Both the position numbers and the translations under genes were made by a program. A DNA stretch of 64,000 bases from Megascapheus bottae (lineage: Eukaryota; Chordata; Mammalia; Rodentia; Geomyidae): the NCBI GenBank assembly GCA_024803745.1, contig JANJXV010000099.1:2170001-2234000 (forward strand), written 5' to 3'. The notes under the pieces are model-generated. The model was given only the letters and a program-made list of their open reading frames with translations, was not told the DNA's origin and ran no database searches. Position 1 is the stretch's first letter; each line of letters opens with the position of its first letter. Positions 1 to 10,708 of this stretch are shown in pieces.

Positions 1-1065
1 AATGCAGTCCCACTTATCCAGCCTTTCTCTGATTTGTTGTGATTCTTGGTCCTTATTAAGAAAGTTTCGACCTGTGCCAAGGAGGCCTAGTGTATCTCCT
101 ATTCCTTCCTGTAAACTTTTCAGTGTGTCAGCTTTTACCTCCACGTCTTTGATCCATTTGGGGTTAATTCTAGTGCAAGGTGACAAAGAAGGATCCAACT
201 TATTTTTCTGCAGGTGTTTAACCAGTTCTGCCAGCACAACTTGTTGAAGAGGCTATCTTTCTTCCATTCTATTTTTTTGGCTCCCTGGTCAAAGATTATG
301 TGGCCATAGGTCTGTGGTTTAATATCTGGGTCCGCAGTTCTACTGCAATGGACTTCAGGCCTGTTCTTGTGCCAGTACCAAGCTTTTTTGAGAATTATAC
401 CTCTGTAATAGAGTCTTAAGTTTGGAATTGAAATTCCTCCAGCGCTGTTCTTTCTGCTAAGAAGTATTTTTGCTATACGGGGTCTTTTATTATTTCATAT
501 GAAATTTTGAATTGCCTCTTCTATTTCTTTAAAGAATGACATTGGGATGTTGATTGGTATTACATTGAATTTGTAGATAGCCCTTGGCAAGATTGTCATT
601 CTCACAATGTTGATTCTTCCAATCCAGGAGCAAGGGAGGTTTTTCCCTTTCCTTAGTTCTGCTTTTATTTCCTTTTTCATGGTTTTAAAGTTTTCATCTA
701 AACGGTCCTTTACATTCTTAGTTAAGCTAATTGCTAGGTACTTTATTTTCTTTGAGGCTACGGTGAAAGGAATTTCTTTCCTGATTATTGCCTCGTTCCT
801 CTCAGTGTTGACGTAAAGTAAGGTAGTTCATTTGTGAGGGTTCATTTTATGGCCTGTTACCCTTCCAAATCTTTGAATCAGCTCAAGGAGCTTGGGAGTA
901 GAGTCTATAGGATTCTTTAAATACAGAATCATTTCATCGGCAAAGATGGATAGTTTTCTTTCCTCTTTCCCTACTTGGATCCCCTTTATGCTTGCTTCTT
1001 GCCTTATTGCACTGCCTAGGAATTGTAGTACTATGTTAAAAAGGAGTGGAGGGAGTGGGCATCCT
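1..1065 (-). mobile_element. L1 fragment, ORF2 RT to C-terminal part, 5'-truncated
   Basis: Reading the minus strand gives decayed L1 ORF2 protein sequence matching the copies at 25860-26925 and 61697-62760. The 3' end lies outside the window. The 5' end stops abruptly at 1065 where flank begins, the usual 5' truncation of an L1 insertion. It carries diagnostic variants (tgattggtattac, gattgtcattctc) that separate it from the central array L1s and are shared with 62240-62760. Confidence 0.9.
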
Positions 1066-1089
1066 GAATGCTACCCCCTAGCACTTTAA

Positions 1090-1262
1090 TGCAAAGCTTT
1101 GGGCTGTGGCATTTTAAGCACAATTCAACGCTCTGTTTTTTGCTGGTTAATTAGAGGTAAAAATCTTATGGAATGTATTGCGTGGCTGATTTTGAACTGG
1201 AATCCTCAGTTCTCAGCTTATCTTGAGTAGCTAGGATTACAGTACTTTTACAACATGTATGC
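1090..1262 (-). mobile_element. Degenerate B1/IDL dimer SINE
   Basis: Minus-strand B1-like half: 'ttgagtagctaggattaca' is the mark of the B1 part in this family. The ID-like half is almost unreadable. Copy at 62786-62958. Confidence 0.6.
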
Positions 1263-1574
1263 TCATACACATGGCTTCTGATCCAAACACTCATTGTTCA
1301 ATTTAACTAACAAGATGTGAGGAACGATGATTGACTGTAATTTACTAGATGGGATTCTAGTGAGTATATATTTCCACTTCCACTCTGAAGCCAGGGAAAT
1401 GTTTCTGGTACATGTTTCAACTATCTCCCAAAGAGGAAATAATATGTGAGTACGTTTGGTAGTATTTCAGATAGGAGATGGACTTTGGTGTTTGGAACCT
1501 GTTGGGCAGAGTGTATCAGCTGGGCTGTGATAACAGAGATGATGTTAGAGACAGTAATATCTTCATCCCAGACA

Positions 1575-1652
1575 GACTTAATCCAGATCCTTGGATTTCA
1601 GGCCTTGAGTAGATAGAATTACAAGTGTGAGCTGCCACCACCACCTGGTTCA
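1575..1652 (-). mobile_element. B1-like SINE fragment
   Basis: Short minus-strand piece (gccttgagtagatagaattacaa..gtgagctgccaccaccacctgg) of the B1 half only. Copy at 63276-63352. Confidence 0.5.
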
Positions 1653-2345
1653 TTTTGGAAACCTTAATTGCTTCTCATTTGTTCCTTTCCTTTTTTGGAA
1701 GATTGATCTAAGCTGGCTGATTGTGCATCACAATGAATTGATTGGCCTCAGGAATTGCAAATATTTGTTTCATCAGCACGGAATGAATGAAGTTGATCTA
1801 AACCCAATAGTATTTTCCTTCTGATAAATAGGGAACTTACTTATATCATTTTTCCTTGCCTTTGCTTTCCCAAAGCAAGCAACATGTTTCTTAAAAACTA
1901 TACTTCATGAGAATATTATAATTAGAAGCTATCTTCTGCACACTTCAGAATAGTCCTTGCATTTATAAACTTATATTACAATATTAGGTTGAAGAATGGT
2001 GACTGTTAGTTTCATAACTACTTCATATGTTTTAGTCTTTAAGGCTTATTAAGTCAAGAAGGGATTAAATACATTTATATAATAGTAGAACATAGCTGCT
2101 GCTGATTTGATGTGTGTGCAGATGATACACAGATTTATTAGGATTACTCAAAAGTTTTGTTCAAATTTTCAGTAGTAGACTGCTATGCTAACTGGTAGGT
2201 GATAGTAATGATGCTGAAATTCTATGAATCAGCTATGAAGCAGAATTTCAGGGGAGAGTATTTGCTAGGGACTTAATTTCTAAGACGCATATCAAGAATA
2301 TTGAACTATAACACCAAATGATGGAGGACTCAGCGTCACATTTTG
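1653..2345. other. Non-genic unique stretch
   Basis: AT-rich sequence without a recognisable repeat, exon or long reading frame. Up to 2299 it is repeated at the right window edge. Confidence 0.6.
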
Positions 2346-2352
2346 TTGTTTT

Positions 2353-2565
2353 ATGCAAGTCCTGGGACTTGAACCCAGGGCCTGGGAACTGTCCTTAAAA
2401 GTTTTTTTTTGCTTCAGGCTAGTGTTCTACCACTTTATCCACAGCTCCACTTCCAGATTTTTGGTAATGAACTGTAAATCAGAATATCATGCAATGTGTT
2501 TGGGCTGGATTCAAACCTGATTCTGTGTAGATAGGATTCCAAGTGTGAGCGCACAGAGCCTGGCT
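2353..2565 (-). mobile_element. B1/IDL dimer SINE
   Basis: Minus-strand dimer. The ID-like half reads 'cctgggacttgaacccagg' and the B1 half ends near 'gtgtgagcgcacagagcctgg'. A T-rich interruption lies at 2401-2409. Confidence 0.75.
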
Positions 2566-2582
2566 AGTATCATTCATCATTC

Positions 2583-2806
2583 AAGTCATGGGACTGCAAT
2601 TCTGCACCTGGGTCTTGTCACTGAGCTTTTCAGCTCAAGACTACTGCCCTATCCCTTGAGCCATAGGGCCACTTCTGGGTTTCTGGTGGTTAATTGGAGA
2701 TAAGAGTCACATGGACTTCAGTGCCCAGGCTGACTTTGAACTGCTATCCTTGGATCCCAGCCTCTTGAGTAGCTACATTTACAAGTGTGAGCCACCATAC
2801 CCGGCT
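2583..2806 (-). mobile_element. B1/IDL dimer SINE
   Basis: Complete minus-strand dimer from 'caagtcatgggactgca' to 'gtgagccaccatacccggc', with the joint 'tggtggttaattggagataa' between the halves. Confidence 0.85.
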
Positions 2807-2809
2807 AAA

Positions 2810-2945
2810 TTATTTTTTAAGTTAATTTATTTTGTTAAGTCAATATATAGTTGGCATACGGTTACATAAGTAATGAACATATTTCTTAAGAAAATTGTTA
2901 TCCCCTCCCTCATTTTTCTCTGTTTTCCTACCCTAAGTACAAGAC
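2810..2945 (-). mobile_element. Probable L1-type 3' end fragment
   Basis: The run 'acggttacataagtaatgaacatatttctta..ttatcccctccctcattttt' closely resembles 9345-9450. Both look like the C-rich 3' UTR end of a minus-strand LINE of another subfamily from those in the array. Confidence 0.45.
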
Positions 2946-3084
2946 ACAGGGTACCCGAATTCAACACAGTGACTACAGAGAATAAAACTAAAGGGAAAAA
3001 GAAGAAAAGAGGTAAAAAGCAAAGAAAATGAAAGAACATCATACAGTACCTTAGAAGCAACAACACTGAAAAAACAAAACATAA

Positions 3085-3240
3085 AACCTTGGGCTGAAAA
3101 TGAAGCTTGCCTAGCATGTATGAAACCCTGGATTACATTCCTCAGCACCACATAAACAAAAAACTGGAAGTGCCACTGTGACTCAGCTGGTAGATTTCTA
3201 ACGTTCAGCACAGAGTGTCTCCAAGTGACAAAAATCTGTC
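3085..3240 (+). mobile_element. IDL SINE
   Basis: Plus-strand ID-like element: 'gcttgcctagcatgtatgaa' (A-box region), 'ggattacattcctcagcacc' (degenerate B-box region), then 'ggaagtgccactgtgactca'. Confidence 0.75.
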
Positions 3241-3320
3241 ACATTTAACTCAGTCTTCAAAACTTTGCTAGGAACCAGTTATGTGATTTGGAATAAAGTC
3301 CAGTTTTCAAAAAATCACTA

Positions 3321-3553
3321 GCCAGGCGCTGGAGGGTCATAATTGTCATTCTACAAGCCAGGGAGAAGGTGATTCAAAGCCTTTGCAAGCAAAAAAAATG
3401 AAAACAAAAAAAACTGTAAGATTCTACTCTCCACTTATCCACCCAAAAACTAAGTGGAGTTGTGGCTAAAACTGGTACAGCATTAGCCTTGAGGAAAAAG
3501 AACTAAGAGACCTTGCCCAGGTCCAAAGTTCAACCTCCCCACCAAGAAACAAA
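3321..3553 (+). mobile_element. Degenerate B1/IDL dimer SINE
   Basis: B1-like start 'tagccaggcgctggagggtc' at 3321, an A-rich insert near 3390-3415, then an ID-like half with 'tggagttgtggctaaa' ending in A-rich sequence. Confidence 0.55.
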
Positions 3554-3559
3554 AAAAGG

Positions 3560-4279
3560 AGTCCAGATACCTTAGTTTAAAAAGTATATCTGGATATCTT
3601 AGTAGATTTTTCTGATCTTTCCTCATTCATCTGATGGAACCACATAATCTTGATCCTGATCTGACTAAGAGCCTGCATTGTGCTTAATAAATTCATTCCA
3701 CATATTCCAGTAGAATCTGGACAGCTAACAGCCACTTACCAATGCTTTATTCTACGTTTAGGCCAGTATGTCTTCATACCATCTACACAGTCAGCTATAT
3801 CATCTTTCCAGAAGTATCATTGAGTGTAGAACACTCAGAACTAAAATAATTGCATAAAGATGTAATAAAAACCCTTGATTCATTAAGAAAATTTCTGTAC
3901 CACTTAGAGCAAGTACATTAGTGGTATTTACCTCTAGCCCCTTTTTAAAAAATTTATTAACATTGAATTTTACATCATATTTCAAATGTCATGTTTAACC
4001 AACAAGTATTCAAGAAGGGAATCGCTATACAATCACTGGCACATAGATTTTAGAATATAGTAAAAATTAAGCTGAGTCTTTGTATGTCATAGATACAGAT
4101 TAATCTATAATAAAACACATGTCTATAGAGTGTATAGTCTATCCTAGATTTTTATGTCTATGTAGTTATGTTTATATCTCCAAAATTATGTCCAGAACTT
4201 TGGGTATCAACTATTCAATCATCGCTCTACTACTGTTTGAAACTAATATCCATATATTAAGGATATCATGTACCTTTTG
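3560..4279. other. Non-genic unique stretch
   Basis: AT-rich sequence. I recognise no repeat, exon or RNA gene; the short open frames here are not supported by any motif. Confidence 0.5.
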
Positions 4280-4939
4280 TTCCTTGGTCTTGACTTATCT
4301 CACTCAACAGGATTCACTCTAATTTCATCCACTACCCCAAAAATGCCATTATTATTTTTTTCTGTGCAGATCTTCTTTTTATGTATTTATATTTATTGTA
4401 ATTTATAGAAGGGTTACATTATATTCACCAGATAGAAGGTGCATTACTTCTCAAACTTTGATACCCCATGTAATGATATGGTCCCCATTTCCCTTCCCCT
4501 ACCCCCATTCATGTTCATTTCCCCCCTTCCCTATCCAATTTCAAATAACCAATTAGGCACATATGAAATATATCAGAAAACAAGGTGAAATATTGTAACA
4601 ATATGATATAACCAAGGGATAGCAAAAGAGATAAGAGATCACATAGTTCATTAAGGACAACAATCACTCATTATATGAGTTTTGTTTCTTTATCTTGGAG
4701 GTCCTTACATTTAGTGTCATACTATTTGTCACGATGTCTCTAGATTTTGTTCTATTGTAAATCTCTGGTAGCAGAACCCAAGGTTTCTACTGAATTTGAC
4801 AAATGAGGGAGAATCTTGGGCCTATGTTCCTTTGAGTTTGGCTTACTTCAGTTAATATGATTGTTTTCCTTTTCATCCACTTCCCCGAGAATGCCATTAT
4901 TTTATCTTGTCGGTTGGCTATATATCATTCCATTGTGTG

Positions 4940-4992
<53 letters not shown>

Positions 4993-5050
4993 ATCACATT
5001 TTTTGTAGTAGGGCATCTGGTTGTTTCCATCATCCAACCTCATTTTCTAC
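4280..5050 (-). mobile_element. Degraded L1 3' UTR and ORF2 end, interrupted by (TG)n
   Basis: 4365-4870 aligns by eye with the L1 3' UTR at 24650-25130: 'gttacattatattcaccagatag', C-rich tract near 4490, 'attaaggacaacaatcactcattata', 'cctttgagtttggcttactt'. Short L1-like patches flank it at 4280-4350 and 5005-5040 (gggcatctggttgtttccat). Older and more diverged than the array L1s. Confidence 0.75.
4934..4992. repeat. (TG)n microsatellite
   Basis: About 29 TG units with two C interruptions, sitting inside L1 3' sequence. Confidence 0.97.
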
Positions 5051-5069
5051 AGATATTTTTACAGTCTCT

Positions 5070-6190
5070 TTTTTATTTTCAGGGTAATGTATAGAGGGGT
5101 TACGATTACATTTACAGGTAGTGGACTGCATTACTTCTCACACATTTATTCCACTCCACATGTTTTTGTCCCCAGTTCCCTCTCCCCTCCCCTTCCCAAT
5201 CATCTTGTTTCCCCCCTTCCCTTTCCTATTTGACATAAACAAATAAACATATATACAATATGCCAGGGAAAAATCAGATACAGTAACAATCTGACATTAA
5301 CCAAAGGGCAAAATAAGAGATGAGAAATAACATAGTAGATTAAGGACAAAAATCACACAAGATTAAGAGCAACGATGACACAAGATATAGCTCTTGTTCC
5401 CATATCCTAGAGATACTTTCATTTAGCCTCATCCTATATGACCTTATATACCTAGGTTTTTGAGTTATTGTAATCCTCTGCTAGGAGAGTCCTAGATGTG
5501 AACTAATTATTACAAATGAGGGAAACCATTGAGCTTATGTTTCTTTGGGTCTGGCTTGCTTCACTTAATATGAATTTTTCCAAGTCTTTCCATTTCCTTA
5601 CAAATGGGGCGATGTCTTTCCTTCTGATGGCAGCATAGCATTCCATTGTGTATAAGTACCACATCTTCTTGATTCAGTCATCTACTGAGTGGCATCTGGG
5701 TTGGTTTCATATCTTTGCTATGGTAAATAGTGCTGCAATGAGCATCATTGTGGTAGTGGCTTTAGTATGTCCTTTTTTCTGGACAATTGGGTAGATGCCA
5801 AGTAGTGGATTTGCTGGATCATAGGGGAGCTCTATGTTCAGTCTTTTGAGGAACCACCACACTGCTTTCCCTAGTGGTTGAACGAGTTTACACTCACAAC
5901 AACAGTGTAGGGTGTGATCCCACCTGGTCACTTCCCCACCAGTATCTCTTATTAGATTTTTTGATAATGGCCATTCTGACTGGAGTCAGGTGGAATCTCA
6001 AAGTTGTTTTGATTTGCATTTCCCTTATTGCTAGAGATATGGAGCATTTCTTCATGTGTCTAAAGCCCATTTTAATTTTTTCTTCAGAGAATACTCTTTT
6101 AAGTCTTTAGCCCACCTTTTAATAGGATGGTTGTTTCTTTGAAGATATGTTTGGGAGAGATTCATTTTTTTCAGCTATAGATATATTTTA
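5070..6190 (-). mobile_element. L1 3' fragment (3' UTR plus ORF2 C-terminus)
   Basis: Minus-strand L1. It has a C-rich 3' UTR tract at 5170-5222, then decayed ORF2 C-terminal sequence (5707-5931 matches the array's WKAV..LPYDPA..GIYP region). It ends near 6185. More diverged than the array L1s, so an independent older insertion. Confidence 0.88.
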
Positions 6191-6222
6191 GATAACTACA
6201 TATATTTTTGTAGAAAAAAGAA

Positions 6223-6345
6223 TGGAAGCCATCATGCTGGCTCACAACTTAATTTCAGCTACTTAGGAGGCTCAGGGCTTAGGATCACAGGTCAAAGCCA
6301 ACCAGGGCCCTACAGTGTGTGAGATCAAACTCTGTGAACATACAA
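6223..6345 (+). mobile_element. B1-like SINE half
   Basis: Plus-strand B1-like sequence: 'ctcacaacttaatttcagct', 'cttaggaggctcagggctta', 'gtcaaagccaaccaggg'. Confidence 0.65.
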
Positions 6346-6365
6346 TGACTGTAAGAGGAATCTCA

Positions 6366-6572
6366 CTGCCTGGGAATGTAGCCTAATGATAGAGTGCTCA
6401 CCTAGAATGCATGAAGACCTAGGTTCTACTCACCGGTACCGCATATTCAGAAAAAAGCTAGAAGTGGCGCTGTGTTTCAAGAGGCAGAGCACTCACCTTG
6501 GGCAAGCGAGTCCAATGAAAATGTCTAGGCCCTGAGTCCAAGCCGTAGGACTGGCAAAAAGAAAAAAAAGAG
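6366..6572 (+). mobile_element. IDL SINE
   Basis: Near-complete plus-strand element: 'gtagcctaatgatagagtgc', 'gaagacctaggttctactca', 'gaagtggcgctgtgtttcaa', ending 'gtaggactggcaaaaag' with an A-rich tail. Confidence 0.88.
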
Positions 6573-6671
6573 CAATCTTACTTAAGTAACAAGGAATGTA
6601 CCCTATATTTATACAGACTGAAAAATTCATTAAGAAATTAGAAAATATGTATAAAGTGCATAATTTCTTTG

Positions 6672-6766
6672 GTGTGTTGGCACTGGGTCTTCAACTGAGT
6701 GCTTCAGCTCTATCCCTGACCTTTTCTGCTCAAGGCTAGCACTGTACCAATGCAGCCCCAAATCAA
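6672..6766 (-). mobile_element. IDL/dimer SINE fragment
   Basis: 'ctgctcaaggctagcactgt' and the preceding 'cttcaactgagtgcttcagc' mark a minus-strand 3' part. Confidence 0.6.
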
Positions 6767-6984
6767 CTATCTTCAATTGAGATATAAGCGATGAATATTT
6801 CAGGGTGCTTCATGAAAAACATTTTTATAAATTGAAACTTTCAACACAGTCTTATTTTAGTATGAATGTTGAGATGGGAAGAGACAGAAAAAGTGAAATG
6901 TTTCCTGATCCCCATAGAGAAGAGACTCAGCAGAACCACTGTGGTCTGCAGGCTTCTTTGTGAGTTTTGTTTGCTTGTTTGATT

Positions 6985-7190
6985 TTTGTCAATTGTGGGG
7001 CTTGAACTCTGGGCCTGGGCACTGTCCCTGAGCTCTTCAGCTCAAGGCTAGTGCTTTAATCTGTGAGCCACAGTGCCACTTCTGGTTTTTCTGGCAGTTA
7101 ACTGGGTACTTTGGCTGGCTTTAAACTTTGATTCTCAGATCTTATCCTCCTGAGTAGCTAAGATTATAGGTGTGAGGTACCATCACCAGG
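6985..7190 (-). mobile_element. B1/IDL dimer SINE
   Basis: Clear minus-strand dimer: 'ggggcttgaactctgggcct' through 'tgagtagctaagattatagg'. Confidence 0.88.
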
Positions 7191-7194
7191 CTGC

Positions 7195-7554
7195 TGCTCT
7201 GTTACTATGCAGGTTCTGGATCAAGAACTTCAAGTTCTTACTTCAATTTTTTCTTCTCTTGCCTGAAACTCTGCCATTTCAACGAAGCCCCAGTTCCTGG
7301 TCTTTGTTGGTTAATGAGAGATATTATGATTTTCTAATATTCAGAGCAATGATTATAAAACCCAGCATTTTACTTACTTGAATAAATTAAGAGACAGGAC
7401 CTAGTGAGATGGAAAACAAAATTTTTTTTCAAGTTGCTATCCTGTTCTAATGCATAAGTCTGGCTATTTTGCTTACACACAAATATGTATTTTACCAATT
7501 TCTACTCTATTTTTGCTTAGCTTAAATCCACCACTGCCATTTCATAGATTTTGT
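7195..7554. other. Non-genic spacer
   Basis: No recognisable repeat or exon between two SINE clusters. Confidence 0.45.
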
Positions 7555-7559
7555 TGTTG

Positions 7560-7826
7560 TTGTTTGCGGTGCTTGAACTCTGTGCCTGGGCTGTTCCTCA
7601 GATCTTCAGTTCAATGCCAGTGCTCTACTACTTTTGATTTGGCCAGTCCTGGGCTTGAACTCAGGGACTGAGCACTGTCCTTATATTTTCTCAAGGCTAG
7701 GGCTCTACCACTTCAGCCTCAGCACCACTTCCAGCATTTTTCTATGTATGTGATATTGAGGAATTGAACCCAGGTCTTCGTGCATGCTAGGCAAGCACTC
7801 TACCACTAGGCCAAACTCCCAGCCCA
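7560..7826 (-). mobile_element. IDL SINE next to a truncated dimer half
   Basis: 7641-7826 is a complete minus-strand IDL (ggccagtcctgggcttgaac .. accactaggccaaactccca). 7560-7640 is an ID-like half of another SINE cut off at the boundary, consistent with insertion of one into the other. Confidence 0.78.
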
Positions 7827-7871
7827 AAATTATTCATCATTACTATTAGCTATCTACTTTTTTTATTATTG

Positions 7872-8096
7872 ATTCGTCATGTTGCTTGGACTTTGGGCCT
7901 GGACTGTCCCTGACCTCTTCAGCTCAAGGCTAGCGCTCTTCCTCTACAGCTCCATTTTTGGTTTCTGGTAGTTAATTGGTGATGTAAGTCTCACAAACAT
8001 ATGTGTCCAGGCTGGCTTTGGGCTTTGAACCAAGATCCTCCAATCTCAGCCTCCATAGTAGGTAGAATTACACGCTTCAGCCAGCAGTGCCTGACT
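7872..8096 (-). mobile_element. B1/IDL dimer SINE
   Basis: Minus-strand dimer with a duplicated 'ggctttgggctttgaacc' in the B1 half. It abuts a CT-rich microsatellite. Confidence 0.8.
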
Positions 8097-8104
8097 GTTT
8101 GAAG

Positions 8105-8224
8105 TCTCTGTCTCTGTATCTCTGTCTGTCTGTCTCTGTCTGTCTGCCTGTCTGTCTCTCTGTCTCTCTGTCTCTCTCTCTGTCTCTGTCTCTCTCTCTG
8201 TCTCTCTGTCTCTCTCTCTCTCTC

Positions 8225-8299
<75 letters not shown>

Positions 8300-8300
8300 T
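8105..8300. repeat. (CTGT)n/(CT)n microsatellite
   Basis: Nearly 200 bp of CT and CTGT units. It sits at the 3' tail side of the minus-strand SINE starting at 8302, so it probably grew from that SINE's tail. Confidence 0.95.
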
Positions 8301-8301
8301 T

Positions 8302-8592
8302 TGGTTGTAAGACTTTAATTGTGCACCTGGGCAGTGTCCCTGGGCTCTTCAGCTCAAGGCTACAACCTTAAACACCTTGAGCCACAGTGTCACTTCTGGT
8401 TTTCTGGTGCCTAAGTGGAAGAAACAGTTTCATGCACTTTAGTGTCTGGCCTGGCTTTGAACTGTGATCCTCAGAACCCAACCTTCTGAGATCATTTCCA
8501 GCTTTTTTTTGGTGTAAGTGGTACAGAGTAATTGAACACAGGGCTTTGTGCATACTAGGCAAGCAAACTACCACTAGTGTGCACTCCAGCCT
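8302..8592 (-). mobile_element. B1/IDL dimer SINE and adjoining IDL 5' half
   Basis: 8302-8491 is a minus-strand dimer. From about 8498 an IDL 5' half follows (gtggtacagagtaattgaac .. ctaggcaagcaaactaccac). Confidence 0.75.
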
Positions 8593-8626
8593 TAGATAAG
8601 GGCTTTCTTTTTCTTTTTCTTTTTTT

Positions 8627-8837
8627 CACTCATGGGGCTTGAACTCTGGGCCTGGATGTTTACCTTAAGCTCTTCAGCTCAAGGCAAGAGCTCTACCACT
8701 TGAGGCACATTGTCATTTTGAATTTTCTGGATTACTTGGAAATAAGATTCTCACAGATTTTTATGCCTAGGCCGTCTTTGAACCTCGATCCTCCAGGGTA
8801 GCTAGATTTACCAGGGTGAGCCACCAGTCACGGGCAT
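8627..8837 (-). mobile_element. B1/IDL dimer SINE
   Basis: 'tcatggggcttgaactctgg' to 'gggtgagccaccagtcacgg', minus strand, with a pyrimidine-rich tail at 8605-8626. Confidence 0.82.
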
Positions 8838-8852
8838 TAAATTATTATTTTT

Positions 8853-8998
8853 TGCATGTCCTATGGCTTCAACTCATGGCCAGAGCACTATCCTAGGGCT
8901 TGCTCAAGGATAGCACTTTACTTCAGCCAGCCAACTCTCGGTCCAAATAGGCCACTCTTGAAGCTAGAATTACAGAGATCGGCCATAATACTGGCATG
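8853..8998 (-). mobile_element. Degenerate SINE
   Basis: Minus-strand remnant (tcctatggcttcaactcatg; tgaagctagaattacagaga); internal parts missing. Confidence 0.55.
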
Positions 8999-9091
8999 TT
9001 GTTATCTAAGTATATAATTTTTCTTCTATTTTTGATGGCTTTTCCTTAGTGGACATATTTCCTACATACTTTATGGAAAACTTCCTTCCCA

Positions 9092-9297
9092 CTGGGGCCA
9101 TAAGTTAAGCCTAGTGGAAGCGTTCTTGCCGAGCATGAATGAAGACCCAAGTTCAATTCCTCAGCACAACATAGATAAAAAAAATAAAAGTGGTGCTGTG
9201 GCACATGTGATAGAACTTGCGCCTTAAGAATAAACAAAAACAAAAACAAGGATCGTGCTCAGGTCCTGAGTCTAAGCCCAGTACTGGCAAAAAAAAA
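9092..9297 (+). mobile_element. IDL SINE
   Basis: Plus strand: 'gcctagtggaagcgttcttg', 'gttcaattcctcagcacaac' (B-box region), 'gtggtgctgtggcaca', ending in an A9 run. An A-rich insert lies at 9234-9249. Confidence 0.85.
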
Positions 9298-9344
9298 TTC
9301 TGCCAAAGTAGACATTTAAACTTATTGTACTTTTCAAAAAATTT

Positions 9345-9470
9345 GTTGTTCAAGGTGATATACAAAGAGATTGCTGTTACATATGTAATGAGTACATTTC
9401 TTGTAAACACTGTTACCCCCTCCCCCATTTTCTCTTTCCTTTCCCCCCAAGTCATAAATTTCATTTACAA
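9345..9470 (-). mobile_element. Probable L1-type 3' end fragment
   Basis: 'gttacatatgtaatgagtac..cttgtaaacactgttaccccct' is a second copy of the motif at 2860-2920, with a C-rich end. Confidence 0.45.
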
Positions 9471-9879
9471 CAAATATATATGTATTTTCATTCCTGAAAA
9501 AAATAGTTTAAAATGTGTTCAAATAAATGATGTAGGTTGATATATTTATCAAAATGGATTACTTGAACTCTAAAAGAAACATTCTAAGTAATTTTTCTCA
9601 TAAAATTGTAGTAATGCTATAAAACTAATATAAAAGGAATTTTAGTTATTAATTTCTTATGTTTTACCTTTAACATTATTACACTAAGCATACTGTTTAT
9701 GGTATTAATACAGACAGCATGAAATATGATTATGTAAAAAAATTAAATGATTAAAAATAGTAAGGTTGGGGGCCAGTAGTTTGGCTTGGTGGCACACACC
9801 CTGGACTGGCAAAAAAGAAGTAGGGTTAGATAAATCAGATTTATTTCCAAATGTGTGGAAAATGGTATGATTTCTTGTT

Positions 9880-10069
9880 TGGCTAGTCCTGCAGCTTGAA
9901 CTGAGGGACCAGGAACTGTCCTTGGCCACATTTGTTCAAGGGTGGCACTCTTACACCTGAGCAACAGTGCCCCATCTGCTTTTTCTGTGTATGCAGTGTC
10001 GAGGAATTGAATCAAGGTCTTCTTGTATACTAGGCGAGCACTCTACAACTAGGCAACATTAAAAGCCAA
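9880..10069 (-). mobile_element. IDL SINE
   Basis: Minus strand: 'ggctagtcctgcagcttgaa' to 'tctacaactaggcaacatta'. A short SINE-like scrap precedes it at 9765-9820. Confidence 0.8.
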
Positions 10070-10405
10070 AGTAGATTTTTGATGCTATTGTGGAGTTTTA
10101 ATTTTCTTAAATATTTGTACAAAGCACAATGGATATATAAACAGACTTGAACTCACAGAACAGAGTCCCACATAATATTACAGTTACTCTGGCACTTCTC
10201 CCGATTGACAAAACACATTTCCAGGCATCTGCTCTGTCCTCCAGCTTTGGTAGCTGACTTGTCTTTCCATGGAGGCCTGGCCTGGATTCCTGGTGATTCC
10301 ATGCATTTCATAGTTCCCTGTGTATCCAGTAAGGTTGTCTTGTATGGGACCAGACCTGTCTGGTTTTTGGCCCACCCAGTTTTAAATTTCTAGTTTTAAA
10401 TTAAA
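10070..10405. other. Non-genic spacer up to the duplication edge
   Basis: Unique sequence ending in tandem AT-rich motifs (agttttaaatttctagtttt) at which homology with copy B begins. Confidence 0.5.
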
Positions 10406-10497
10406 TCTCTAGTTTTAAATTTCTAGTTCCTTCTCTCTTTCATTTATATATTTCCCTTCCTCACATCCTTCTCTTTTTTACCTTCCTTCTTTCATTC

Positions 10498-10708
10498 CTG
10501 GCCTTGAACTCAAAACCTGGAGCTTTTTCTTAGCTTTTCTTTGCTCAAGGTAGCACTCTAGCTCTTGAGCCACAGCTCTACTTCAATCTTTGTTCTTGCT
10601 CTAAACTGGGAGTATGAGTCTCATGCATTTTTCCCTTTGCTGGGTTGGTTTTAAACCACAATACTAAGATCAAGATCCTGAATATGCCTCGGATTACAGG
10701 TATTATCT
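10498..10708 (-). mobile_element. B1/IDL dimer SINE (copy A)
   Basis: Diverged minus-strand dimer: 'ctggccttgaactcaaaacc' to 'cctcggattacaggtatta'. Counterpart at 42920-43129. Confidence 0.75.

Larger units (their letters stand above)
1..2299. repeat. Duplicated block, left window edge (pairs with 61697-64000)
   Basis: Position 1 aligns with 61697 and 2299 with 64000. The offset drifts only from 61696 to 61701. The block is L1 ORF2 sequence to 1065, then degenerate SINE and unique sequence. The identical L1/flank junction (gggcatcct followed by gaatgcta) shows that this is DNA duplication of one insertion. The homology must continue beyond both window edges. Confidence 0.92.

Noticed and set aside
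8087..8371. Leu/Ser-rich 94-codon frame
   Set aside because: Produced by the CT/CTGT microsatellite and SINE sequence. The same applies to the Arg/Glu frames at 13176-13361 and 45598-45816, and to the Lys/Glu/Arg and Phe/Leu/Ser frames over the TTTC tract near 17000.
10184..10393. Opposing 62- and 63-codon frames
   Set aside because: Chance frames on both strands of a short unique stretch, without supporting signals.
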